This document shows, piece by piece, positions 27,036 through 34,244 of a DNA stretch of 64,000 bases. Every line of letters begins with the position of its first letter. The first letter of the stretch is position 1. The position numbers were made by a program, and so were the translations under genes. The stretch is from positions 124,001-188,000 of the forward strand of contig CAVVCY010000002.1 in the NCBI GenBank assembly GCA_963746905.1, in the 5' to 3' direction. Source of the stretch: JALYNX01 sp963746905 (lineage in GTDB: Bacteria > Actinomycetota > Acidimicrobiia > Spongiisociales > ZC4RG35). Under the pieces are notes generated by a model. The model worked only from the letters and a program-made list of their open reading frames with translations, searched no databases and was not told the origin of the DNA.

Positions 27036-27700
27036 CCTTCCCGATGTATGTCGCACCCGAGCAGCTGGTCCGGGACAAGGCAGAGTTCGCACGCAAGGGG
27101 ATAGCCAGAGGGCGTTCGATTCTCGGTCTCGACTATGCGGGCGGAGTTTTGCTCCTCGCCGAGAACCCGTCGACGGCTTTGCACAAGATCAGCGAGGTCT
27201 ACGACCGGATCGCCTTTGCCGGCGTGGGTCGATACAACGAGTTCGAGACGTTGCGCAAGGCCGGGATCCGCCAGGCCGACCTCATGGGTTACCTCTACTC
27301 ACGTGACGACGTGACCGCCATGGGTCTGGCCACGGCCTTCTCCCAGACTCTGGGCGTGATCTTCATCCGGGACCCCAAGCCTTTCGAGGTCGAGGTGCTG
27401 ATCGCCGAAGTGAGTGAGGACGGCTCTGAGCACCGTCTGTTCCGGGTCACCTATGACGGGACGCTCTTCGACGAGCGGAACTTCGTGGCCATCGGAGGCA
27501 AGGCAGAGCAACTCACCGCAGCTCTCGAGGAGTTGTGGCGAGAGGGCTTGACCTTGTCCGAGGCGATCGAAGTCGGCGCCGAGGTTTTCAGACGGGCCGA
27601 GGGTCGGGAGAGTGAGGGGTGGGAAGCCGCCGTCCTCGACACCGCCAAGGGCCCTAGGACCTTCAGACGCCTGGAGCCGGCCGAACTCAGCCCCTCCTGA
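27032..27700 (+). CDS. prcA: 20S proteasome alpha subunit
   Basis: 222 residues. N-terminal MTFPMYVAPEQLVRDKAEFARKGIARG is the gating segment and alpha-specific helix H0. HKISEVYDRIAFAGVGRYNEFETLRKAG matches the proteasome alpha fold. The start overlaps the prcB stop (ATGA), so the two subunits are probably made in step. The C-terminal tail is short and charged. pafA follows after 43 nt. Confidence 0.95.
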   Translation: MTFPMYVAPEQLVRDKAEFARKGIARGRSILGLDYAGGVLLLAENPSTALHKISEVYDRIAFAGVGRYNEFETLRKAGIRQADLMGYLYSRDDVTAMGLATAFSQTLGVIFIRDPKPFEVEVLIAEVSEDGSEHRLFRVTYDGTLFDERNFVAIGGKAEQLTAALEELWREGLTLSEAIEVGAEVFRRAEGRESEGWEAAVLDTAKGPRTFRRLEPAELSPS

Positions 27701-27743
27701 GATTCATCGCGTCACATCGACCGGTGCGGTTTAGCCTGCTCTG

Positions 27744-29099
27744 GTGGATCGACGAATCTTCGGGATCGAGAACGAGTACGGCGTCACCTGCACGCTGAGG
27801 GGCCAACGACGGCTCAGCCCCGACGAAGTCGCCCGATATCTCTTCCGCCGGGTGGTCTCCTGGGGCCGGTCCTCCAATGTGTTCCTTGAGAACGGTGCCC
27901 GGCTCTATCTGGATGTCGGATCACATCCCGAATTCGCCACACCGGAGTGCGACACCCTCGATGACGTAGTCGCCCATGACAAGGCGGGGGAGCGGATCCT
28001 CGAAGGCCTGGTTCGAGGGGCCGAGGAGAGGCTCGAAGAGGAAGGGATCCGGGGCCAGATCTTCGTCTTCAAGAACAACACCGACAGCGCGGGCAACTCA
28101 TACGGCTGCCATGAGAACTACTTGGTGAGCCGGCACAAGGACTTCCATCGCACCGTGGATGTGCTCATCCCGTTCCTGGTGACCCGCCAGATCTTCCTCG
28201 GCGCAGGCAAGCTGACCCAGACGCCGCGGGGGACCACCTTCTCCGTCTCCCAGCGGGCCGACCACATCTGGGAGGGGGTTTCGTCGGCGACGACTCGCTC
28301 GCGGCCGATCATCAACACCCGGGACGAGCCGCACGCCGACGCCGAGCGTTACCGGCGGCTCCATGTGATCGCAGGCGACTCGAACATGTCCGAGTACGCC
28401 ACCTACGTCAAGATCGGGACCATGGTCGCCCTGCTCCAGATGATCGAGCGTGACGTGGTGTTTCGCGACCTCACGTTGGAGAACCCGATCCGGGCGATCC
28501 GGGAAGTCGCCCATGACACCACTTGTCGCCGCAAGATCCGTCTCGCCAACGGCCGCGAGTTGTCGGCCCTGGACATCCAATGGGAGTACCTCGACCGGGC
28601 GATGCGGTTTGCCCGGAGCCCGGGATTCCCGCCCCAGGTTCAGACAGCGATCGATCGATGGGAGCATCTGCTCACCGGGCTCGAGAAGGACCCGATGACT
28701 CTGGATCGGGAAGTCGACTGGGTCATCAAGAACCGCCTCCTCGAGCGCTACGCCGACCGGCGCGGGCTGACGATGTCCGACCCGAGGATGTCGATGATGG
28801 ACCTCAGCTATCACGACGTTGATCGGAGCCGCGGCCTCTACTACCTGTTGGAGTCGAAGGGGATGGTGGATCGGGTGGTTACCGACGAGCAGGTGGCTAC
28901 CGCCGTCCGCCAGCCGCCGCAGACCACCAGGGCCCGGCTGCGTGGTGCGTTCATCAAGGCGGCCAAGGCGCAGAAGCGTGACTTCACGGTGGATTGGGTC
29001 CACCTCAAGCTCAACGACCAGGCGCAGCGGACCGTGATGTGCAAAGACCCGTTCAAGGCCTTTGACGAGCGGGTGGAAAAACTGATCGAGAGTTTGTAG
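27744..29099 (+). CDS. pafA: Pup-protein ligase PafA
   Basis: 451 residues. Activates the C-terminal Glu of Pup with ATP and joins it to lysines of target proteins. FGIENEYGVTC at the N-terminus, catalytic Asp57 in NGARLYLDVGSHPEFATPE, FKNNTDSAGNSYGCHENYL and RPIINTRDEPHADAERYRRLHVI are family motifs. It lacks the Dop-loop insertion present in the upstream dop. GTG start at 27744. Its TAG stop is the first three bases of repeat copy D, so the element may have set the present C-terminus. Confidence 0.96.
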   Translation: MDRRIFGIENEYGVTCTLRGQRRLSPDEVARYLFRRVVSWGRSSNVFLENGARLYLDVGSHPEFATPECDTLDDVVAHDKAGERILEGLVRGAEERLEEEGIRGQIFVFKNNTDSAGNSYGCHENYLVSRHKDFHRTVDVLIPFLVTRQIFLGAGKLTQTPRGTTFSVSQRADHIWEGVSSATTRSRPIINTRDEPHADAERYRRLHVIAGDSNMSEYATYVKIGTMVALLQMIERDVVFRDLTLENPIRAIREVAHDTTCRRKIRLANGRELSALDIQWEYLDRAMRFARSPGFPPQVQTAIDRWEHLLTGLEKDPMTLDREVDWVIKNRLLERYADRRGLTMSDPRMSMMDLSYHDVDRSRGLYYLLESKGMVDRVVTDEQVATAVRQPPQTTRARLRGAFIKAAKAQKRDFTVDWVHLKLNDQAQRTVMCKDPFKAFDERVEKLIESL

Positions 29100-29198
29100 C
29101 CCCTCCCGGCTTCGCCGGCTGAAGGCGACGTTTCTTGTTTCCTCCCCCAGGAGCGGAGCGACGTTGGGGGAGGTGGCCCGAAGGGCCGGAGGGGGCTA
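29097..29198 (+). repeat. Interspersed palindromic element, copy D
   Basis: Complete 102-bp copy that begins TAGCCCCTCCCGG and ends CCGGAGGGGGCTA, that is with inverted termini. Internal hairpins are CCGGCTTCGCCGG, the core CCTCCCCCA/TGGGGGAGG and GGCCCGAAGGGCC. The first TAG is the stop of pafA (plus) and the last CTA is the stop of the DUF559 gene (minus). It is about 97 percent identical by eye to copy E1 on the other side of the DUF559 gene. Confidence 0.92.
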
Positions 29199-29567
29199 CT
29201 CCGGCGCTTTCCGATAGAGGCGCATGTGCTCGAGCCACCCTTCGATGGTGCCCACCACTTCGGGCAGTTCCTGGGCAATTCGCTTGTTGGTGAACCGGAG
29301 AACGGCGAAGCCTTGCTCGTTGAAATAGTCGGTGCGCATCGACTCGTCCCGGAACTCGTGTGAAGTGTCGTCAACTTCCACGACGAGTCGAGGATTGAGA
29401 GACGCGAAGTCGGCGATCCAGAATCCGATCGGCACCTGACGCCGAAAGCGGGCACCAGCCGCGCCTCCCTTGATCGCAGCCCACAGGCGAGCCTCGCTCA
29501 TCGTCATTGCCCTTCGGAGCTGCTTGGCCCGCTTCGCGGCCAAGGAAACGTGAGTCGGTCTCCCCAC
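29196..29567 (-). CDS. DUF559 endonuclease-like protein (PD-(D/E)XK, Vsr-related fold)
   Basis: 123 residues from GTG 29567; ATG codons at residues 22 and 24 are alternative starts. Family landmarks in order: MSEARLWAAIK, ARFRRQVPIGFWIADFAS with the metal-binding Asp, LVVEVDDTSHE with the Glu-x-Asp pair, and DYFNEQGFAVLRFTNKRI. DUF559 proteins share the restriction endonuclease-like fold of the very-short-patch-repair nuclease; their biological role is not established. The gene is boxed in by direct copies of the palindromic element: its stop lies in copy D and its start is about 38 nt from copy E1. It sits in the normally continuous pafA-pafB interval, so it is probably an insertion. Confidence 0.85.
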   Translation of the reverse strand: MGRPTHVSLAAKRAKQLRRAMTMSEARLWAAIKGGAAGARFRRQVPIGFWIADFASLNPRLVVEVDDTSHEFRDESMRTDYFNEQGFAVLRFTNKRIAQELPEVVGTIEGWLEHMRLYRKAPE

Positions 29568-29604
29568 GAAGATCGTTGACTACCAGGCGTCGACGCGTGT
29601 TGGG

Positions 29605-29716
29605 TAGCCCCCCTCCCGGCTTCGCCGGCTGAAGGCGACGTTCTTGTTTCCTCCCCCAGGAGCGGAGCGACGTTGGGGGAGGTGGCCCGAAGGGCCGGAG
29701 GGGGCAAGTCTGACGC
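29605..29716 (+). repeat. Interspersed palindromic element, copy E1
   Basis: Begins TAGCCCCCCTCCCGG, has the same internal order as copy D and ends CCGGAGGGGGCAAG followed by TCTGACGCGGG. Same orientation as D, with one fewer T in the linker after GGCGACGTT. Together with D it forms the direct flanks of the DUF559 gene. The 415 bases between the DUF559 and DinB genes hold E1, E2 and about 150 bases (29834-29982) in which nothing was recognised. Confidence 0.92.
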
Positions 29717-29724
29717 GGGTTGTG

Positions 29725-29833
29725 ATCCCCCCTCCCGGCTTCGCCGGCTCTCCCCCCAACGCTCACTTCGTTCGCTGGGGGGAGAAATGGAGACCACGTT
29801 TCCTCCCCCAGGAGCGGAGCGACGTTGGGGGGG
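29725..29833 (+). repeat. Interspersed palindromic element, copy E2, right end missing
   Basis: Starts ATCCCCCCTCCCGG, contains CCGGCTTCGCCGG, the CTCCCCCCA/TGGGGGGAG hairpin around a CTCACTTCGTTCGC loop, a linker GAAATGGAGACCACGTTT and the core unit. It stops after GACGTTGGGGGGG without the usual GGCCCGAAGGGCC right arm. The linker is shared only with copy F. Confidence 0.88.
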
Positions 29834-29982
29834 TCGAATGTCAGCCAAGGAAGTGTCTCTGCGTCCGCTCGATATTGCCGGATAGCGCGCGCCGGTGGGG
29901 TGCCAAGTCGGAGACGCTGCTGAGCGTTATGTGCGGCTCATGGATCCCGCGACGAGGCCGCATTTGATGAATCGAACGGTTG

Positions 29983-30486
29983 TCAGGTCTCGGGATCGGC
30001 CAGGAAATCTGCGTAGTAGAGGAAGTCGAGTTCGGGAGGCGTGTAGCCGAGATGTTCGAGAATAAGAGCGGCGTCTCTCCGTTGTTGGGTGCTGTGGGTA
30101 ATGATGTGGAGCAAAAAAGTCGACAATGGAAAACGGTCCTTAGGTCCAAGGTCGACCGATGCGTTGAGAGCATCTAGGTCGGTCGTCGCTAACCATGAGC
30201 GCATAGTCTCCTCATCTGCCGCCCACGTCCGCGCAAGAGCATCGGCATTCGGGAACTCGTCCTCGCTCAGCTCTGCGTCATAAACAGACTGCGGTTCTCC
30301 CTGAATGCGGAGCCGCCAGCTCCGCTCGACGTCGAGAGCATGCACCATCGTGCCTCTCAGTCCTCGATAGCTGATCTTTGGGTGAGCGGTGAAGTCCTCG
30401 TCGGGCACCTGCAAAGTGGCATCGAGGATGGCGCGGGTCGCCCAGTAGCTGTAGTCAAAGAGTTGTTCGATATCGACAGGAATCAG
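29983..30486 (-). CDS. DinB-like domain protein, start codon unclear
   Basis: About 168 residues of the DinB/YfiT four-helix metalloenzyme family: IEQLFDYSYWATRAILDA at the start, MVHALDVERSWRLR with the first His and FLLHIITHSTQQRRDAALILEHLGY with the HxxxH pair. Members include thiol-dependent S-transferases and many of unknown role. The conserved N-terminus begins IPVDIEQLF, but the codon before it is CTG (30486), and no in-frame ATG or GTG lies between it and the repeat upstream, so either CTG is used or a base is wrong. The gene is flanked by repeat copies E2 and F. Confidence 0.65.
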   Translation of the reverse strand: MIPVDIEQLFDYSYWATRAILDATLQVPDEDFTAHPKISYRGLRGTMVHALDVERSWRLRIQGEPQSVYDAELSEDEFPNADALARTWAADEETMRSWLATTDLDALNASVDLGPKDRFPLSTFLLHIITHSTQQRRDAALILEHLGYTPPELDFLYYADFLADPET

Positions 30487-30630
30487 ATGCGCAACGGTAG
30501 CGCCGACCAGGACTCCCTCCGGATCTGACAGGCGAAACCGGACGCGAGCGCTCAGATCAACGGATACCGGACGGATAACGAGCAGTTCATTCCGGTGCCC
30601 GCTATCGGCACATATTGAGCATCTAGGAAG

Positions 30631-30778
30631 TTTCCTCCCCCCAACGCTCACTTCGTTCGCTGGGGGGAGAAACTCACTTCGTTCGCTGGGGGGAGAAATG
30701 GAGACCACGTTTCCTCCCCCAGGAGCGGAGCGACGTTGGGGGAGGTGGCCCGAAGGGCCGGAGGGGGCAACTCCGACG
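30631..30778 (+). repeat. Interspersed palindromic element, copy F, left end missing
   Basis: Lacks the CCGGCTTCGCCGG arm. It begins TTTCCTCCCCCCAACGCTC, has two tandem 26-bp units of CTCACTTCGTTCGCTGGGGG..., the linker GAAATGGAGACCACGTTT shared with E2, a core unit and a complete right end GGCCCGAAGGGCCGGAGGGGGCAACTCCGACG. The 313 bases between the DinB and pafB starts hold this copy and the presumed promoters of both genes. Confidence 0.88.
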
Positions 30779-30799
30779 TCACGCGACCAGAATCGCACT

Positions 30800-31724
30800 A
30801 TGCAGAACGTCATCGAGCGGGTGATCAACCTCCTGATCTACCTCCTCGAATCTTCGACCCCGGTCACGGCCGACGACGTCCGATTCACCGTGGCCGGATA
30901 CGGAGACCAAACCGATGAGGCGTTCCACCGGATGTTCGAACGTGACAAGGACGTTCTGCGCCGGCTTGGCATTCCTCTCGAGCGTCAGGCCATCGACGGG
31001 TTCGAGGTCGACTTCGGTTACCGCGTCGACCCCGAGAAGTACGCCCTACCCGACCCGGGGCTCACCGAGGAAGAGAGGTTTGCCCTCTCCGTCGCGGCTC
31101 GCATGGTCCGCCTCGGGGGTGGGAACGCCGGCCTGGAGGGCTTGAACAAGCTCGGAGGGGTCGAACGGGTAGTTGGGCTCGAACCGCTTGGCGCCGATCT
31201 CGGTGCCGATTCCGAGGTCCTGGGCGACCTGTTTCGAGCCGTGACCGAGCGCCGGGCCGTTCGATTTCGATATCGGGACGGTGACCGTGTGCTCAACCCC
31301 TATGGGCTGGCGCATCGACGCGGGCATTGGTATCTGGTCGGTCACGGCCCTGACGGGCAGAGGATCTTCCGTATCGACAGGATGAGTGACCTCGAGCTCG
31401 GGGAAGACGCTGGGGCATTCAATCGGCCGGTCGGTTTCGACATCAGGGCGACCATGATTGCTCAGCCCTGGGACATGGGCTCCGATCCCGCAGCTGAACG
31501 CGAAGATTCGATTCGACCCGGACGTCGCCTGGTGGGCGGCAAGGACACTCGGCGTGATTGCCGTTGACGGTGAGTCGCTCGAAGTCGAGGTGCCGGTCTC
31601 CAATGAGGATGCATTCGTGGGATGGATCCTCAGCTTCGGAGCCTCGGCGGAGGTGTTGGCACCGGACGAGATGAGAGACGAGATCCGGTCCCGGGTCCGG
31701 GCTGCCGTGTCAGGTGTGTCATGA
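30800..31724 (+). pseudogene. pafB: WYL-domain regulator PafB, one frame break
   Basis: About 308 residues. The ATG at 30800 starts MQNVIERVINLLIYLLES, then VAGYGDQTDEAFHRMFERDKDVLRRLGIPLE, the hallmark N-terminus of PafB; the WYL domain runs through AVRFRYRDGDRVLNPYGLAHRRGHWYLVGH. Near 31485-31500 the frame shifts by one base and continues AKIRFDPDVAWWA to the end. PafB with PafC is a transcriptional activator of DNA damage genes in mycobacteria and forms part of the Pup locus only by position. It overlaps pafC by 4 nt (ATGA). Sequence error is likelier than decay because both halves are conserved. Confidence 0.82.
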
Positions 31725-32651
31725 CGAGCCCGAGAACCGTCTCCCGCCTGGCAAGGATCCTGACACTGGTCCCCTACGTGATGTCTCGAGACAGTGTCGA
31801 CGTCGACGAAATTCTCGACCGGTTTCGGCTACACCGAGGCCGACCTCAGCAAAGACTTGAACACCCTGTTCGTCTGCGGGTTGCCGGGGTACGGGCCGGG
31901 CGATCTGATGGAGGCCTATATCGATGAGGACGAGGTGATCATCGACGCCGCGGATTACTTCGCTCGTGCCCCCCGACTCACCTCGACCGAAGCCCTCGGG
32001 TTGCTCGCCGCGGGGATGGCGATCATGGGCTCAGGTCAGGCGAATCCGACCCTGGGCAGCGCGGTGGGAAAGCTGACCAAGGTTGTGATCCCCGACGCCG
32101 AAGCTGCCATCTCCGTCCAGGTAGGCGGCGAACTGGACAGCGTTGGGCTGCTGCGCCGGGCTGCCAACGAACAGACAGCAGTTCGGATTACCTATCGATC
32201 GCTGAGTCGAGAGGAGGAGACGGTCCGCGAGGTCGAGCCGTGGTCCGTTTTCGCCACCCTCGGCAACTGGTACGTGCAGGGCTATTGCCGTCTCGTCGAG
32301 GCGGAGCGCGTGTTCCGGGTGGACCGGATACGGGCGATGGAGGTGACCGACTCCCATTTCGATCGGCCACCGGGTGTTCCCGAGCCTGACGTCAGCTATT
32401 CGCCGTCCGACGACGACGTCGTGTGTCGCATCGGCCTCGGCCCATCCGCACGCTGGGTCCCCGACTACTACCCGGTCGAGATCATCAGCGAAACCGACGA
32501 CGAGACGGTGATCGGCTTCTCCTCACCAGACGCACAGATACCGGCACGCCTTCTGCTGCGACTCGGCTCGTCAGCCCGGTTCATCTCAGGCGATGAGGTC
32601 CGGGCGACCGTGGCCGACATCGGACAAAAGCTCCTTGCGATATACCCATAG
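31721..32651 (+). pseudogene. pafC: WYL-domain regulator PafC, one frame break
   Basis: About 310 residues. The ATG at 31721, overlapping the pafB stop, gives MTSPRTVSRLARILTLVPYVMSRD...DEILDRF; near 31826 one extra base (TTTCGG) moves the frame to GYTEADLSKDLNTLFVCGLPGYGPGDLMEA, which is the characteristic PafC stretch. The WYL domain follows (TAVRITYRSLSREEE, WYVQGYCRLVEAERVFRVDRI). It acts as partner of PafB. In the third frame, a GTG at 31794 opens the downstream part and an automated caller would pick it, losing the N-terminal helix-turn-helix. Confidence 0.82.
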
Positions 32652-32737
32652 GGGTCGATCGACCTAGCGATCTGCACTACAGAATCTCGTCCGAACTGCC
32701 GATCACCCAATCAGATATGGGAGACCGGAGAACAGGG

Positions 32738-33028
32738 ATGACGACCATCAAGACAACTTGCGCAAGATGTGGTGACATCCACCTCACCCCCGACGACGTG
32801 GCGCTGGAATTGCGTCCCGGGGGGAGGGAAGGGGACTACCGCTTCAAGTGCCCAACGTGCACCGTGCAGCAACGGCGTCCTGCGAACTCAAGGGTCGTGA
32901 GCGTCCTGCTGGCGACAGGGGTGACGTTCGAGGTCCTCAATCCTGATCCGATCACCGAGCGGGAGATCGAAGCGTTCGCAGCAGCCCTCGAGGCAGAGCC
33001 GGATCCGTTCCGCCTTCTGGCCGGCTGA
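32738..33028 (+). CDS. Small zinc-ribbon-like protein, unknown function
   Basis: 96 residues from ATG 32738 (MTTIKTTCARCGDIHLTPDDV). Two Cys pairs, CARC near 8-11 and CPTC near 38-41, suggest a zinc ribbon; the C-terminal half is acidic helix. An ATG 21 nt upstream would add seven residues. The gene sits between pafC and the tatA-tatC pair and ends before a strong terminator, so it is probably the last gene of its transcript. The family resembles actinobacterial hypothetical proteins; no function is known. Confidence 0.65.
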   Translation: MTTIKTTCARCGDIHLTPDDVALELRPGGREGDYRFKCPTCTVQQRRPANSRVVSVLLATGVTFEVLNPDPITEREIEAFAAALEAEPDPFRLLAG

Positions 33029-33081
33029 GCGCAGCGATACACATCTCGACGGGCACCCCGGGCAGGGTGCTCCTCGTACGG

Positions 33082-33121
33082 GAAGGTGGCGATTCGTAGG
33101 AATCGCCACCTTCTGTTTGTT
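33082..33121 (+). terminator. Strong intrinsic terminator
   Basis: Perfect 14-bp stem GAAGGTGGCGATTC / GAATCGCCACCTTC at 33082-33095 and 33100-33113 with a 4-nt loop GTAG, followed by TGTTTGTT. It lies between the zinc-ribbon gene and tatA and should end the pafBC transcript. Confidence 0.88.
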
Positions 33122-33150
33122 GGAACCTCCGACGCTTTAGCATCCCTCTC

Positions 33151-33534
33151 ATGCAGGGCGGCGAGATCATCATCATCCTCTTCATTGCCCTGATAGTCCT
33201 TGGCCCCAAACGGCTTCCTGAGGTTGCACAGAAGTTGGGACGGTGGACTGCTGAGTTGCGGGCTGCGGCGCTTGACATCCGCCGCGGCTTGGAAAGCGAG
33301 GTCGCCGGGCTCAAGGAATTCGGGGACGAGTTGAAGAAGACCAGCGACGAGATCAAGAAGCCACTAGACGAGATCAAGAAGCCTCTGGACGATGTGGTGC
33401 GGGACGTCAATGCGTCTGCCGGCGGTCGGGTGGAGTGGACCGGGCCGAAGCCGGTCTCGGGACCCACGCCGGAGGACGCCATGGCCGACCTCGAGGAGAT
33501 GAACAGAAGGAAAGCCGAAGAGGATGGCGCGTGA
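33151..33534 (+). CDS. tatA: Sec-independent translocase subunit TatA/TatB
   Basis: 127 residues: a short N-terminal membrane helix (GGEIIIILFIALIVLGP), the hinge and amphipathic helix (KRLPEVAQKLGRWTAELRAAA), then a charged region with three DEIKKPL-like heptads and a disordered tail. The family motif is FGPxxLP; here LGPKRLP. The length and the long charged helix are closer to TatB, but the single gene next to tatC is named tatA by position. It pairs with tatC by a 4-nt overlap. Confidence 0.88.
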   Translation: MQGGEIIIILFIALIVLGPKRLPEVAQKLGRWTAELRAAALDIRRGLESEVAGLKEFGDELKKTSDEIKKPLDEIKKPLDDVVRDVNASAGGRVEWTGPKPVSGPTPEDAMADLEEMNRRKAEEDGA

Positions 33535-34244
33535 GCGGCGACCAGCCGCAATCCATCCTGGCTCATCTCGACGAACTCCGGTGGCGAGTCTTCCGGATCT
33601 TCATCGCAGTCGCAGTTGGCGGTCTTATCGCATTCTTCTTTGCGGATCAGCTGCGATCGATTCTCGAGGCCCCGTTTCATGCCGCCTCTCCCGATTCTTC
33701 GTTCCAGTCCTTCGAAGCGGCCGAGGAATTCGGCGTGCTCATGCGGATCGCCCTGTTTGGAGGAGTGATCCTGGCGAGCCCGGTGATCCTCTATCAGCTT
33801 TGGGCCTTTATCAACCCGGCGTTGACCGCCCGGGAGCGGCGATGGGCGGTGCCGATCGTCAGCGCCCTTGTGGTCCTCTTCGTCGGTGGAGTGTTCTTCG
33901 GATACTTCATCCTTCCCCAGGGCCTGCGCTTCTTGCTGCAGATATTTCCGGATGTGAGAAATGACCTTCGGATCGGCTCCTATTACTCGTTCGTGCTCCG
34001 CTATCTGGCGGCGTTCGGTCTGGCCTTCCTCTACCCGGTGTTCCTGTTCGCAGCGGCGGCGGCAGGGGTCATCACCTCGGCTCAGCTCGCCAAGAACCGC
34101 CGTTGGGCGATCCTGATCATCGTCACGGCGGCGGCAATCATCACTCCGAGTGGGGACGCCTTCACACTTCTCGTCCTGTCCGTTCCCTTGTACGTGATGT
34201 ACGAGGGCACCTACTGGCTCATCCGCCTGGTCCTCAAGAAATGA
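33531..34244 (+). CDS. tatC: Sec-independent translocase subunit TatC
   Basis: 237 residues from the GTG at 33531, which overlaps the tatA stop. Six membrane helices. Family motifs: ILAHLDELRWRVFRI at the N-terminus, FKSFEAAEEFGVLMRIALFGG-like segment (here FQSFEAAEEF), SPVILYQLWAFINPALTARERR, and PSGDAFTLLVLSVPLYVMYE in the last helices. It forms the twin-arginine signal receptor. The same tatA-tatC-helY order occurs in mycobacteria. Confidence 0.94.
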   Translation: MSGDQPQSILAHLDELRWRVFRIFIAVAVGGLIAFFFADQLRSILEAPFHAASPDSSFQSFEAAEEFGVLMRIALFGGVILASPVILYQLWAFINPALTARERRWAVPIVSALVVLFVGGVFFGYFILPQGLRFLLQIFPDVRNDLRIGSYYSFVLRYLAAFGLAFLYPVFLFAAAAAGVITSAQLAKNRRWAILIIVTAAAIITPSGDAFTLLVLSVPLYVMYEGTYWLIRLVLKK

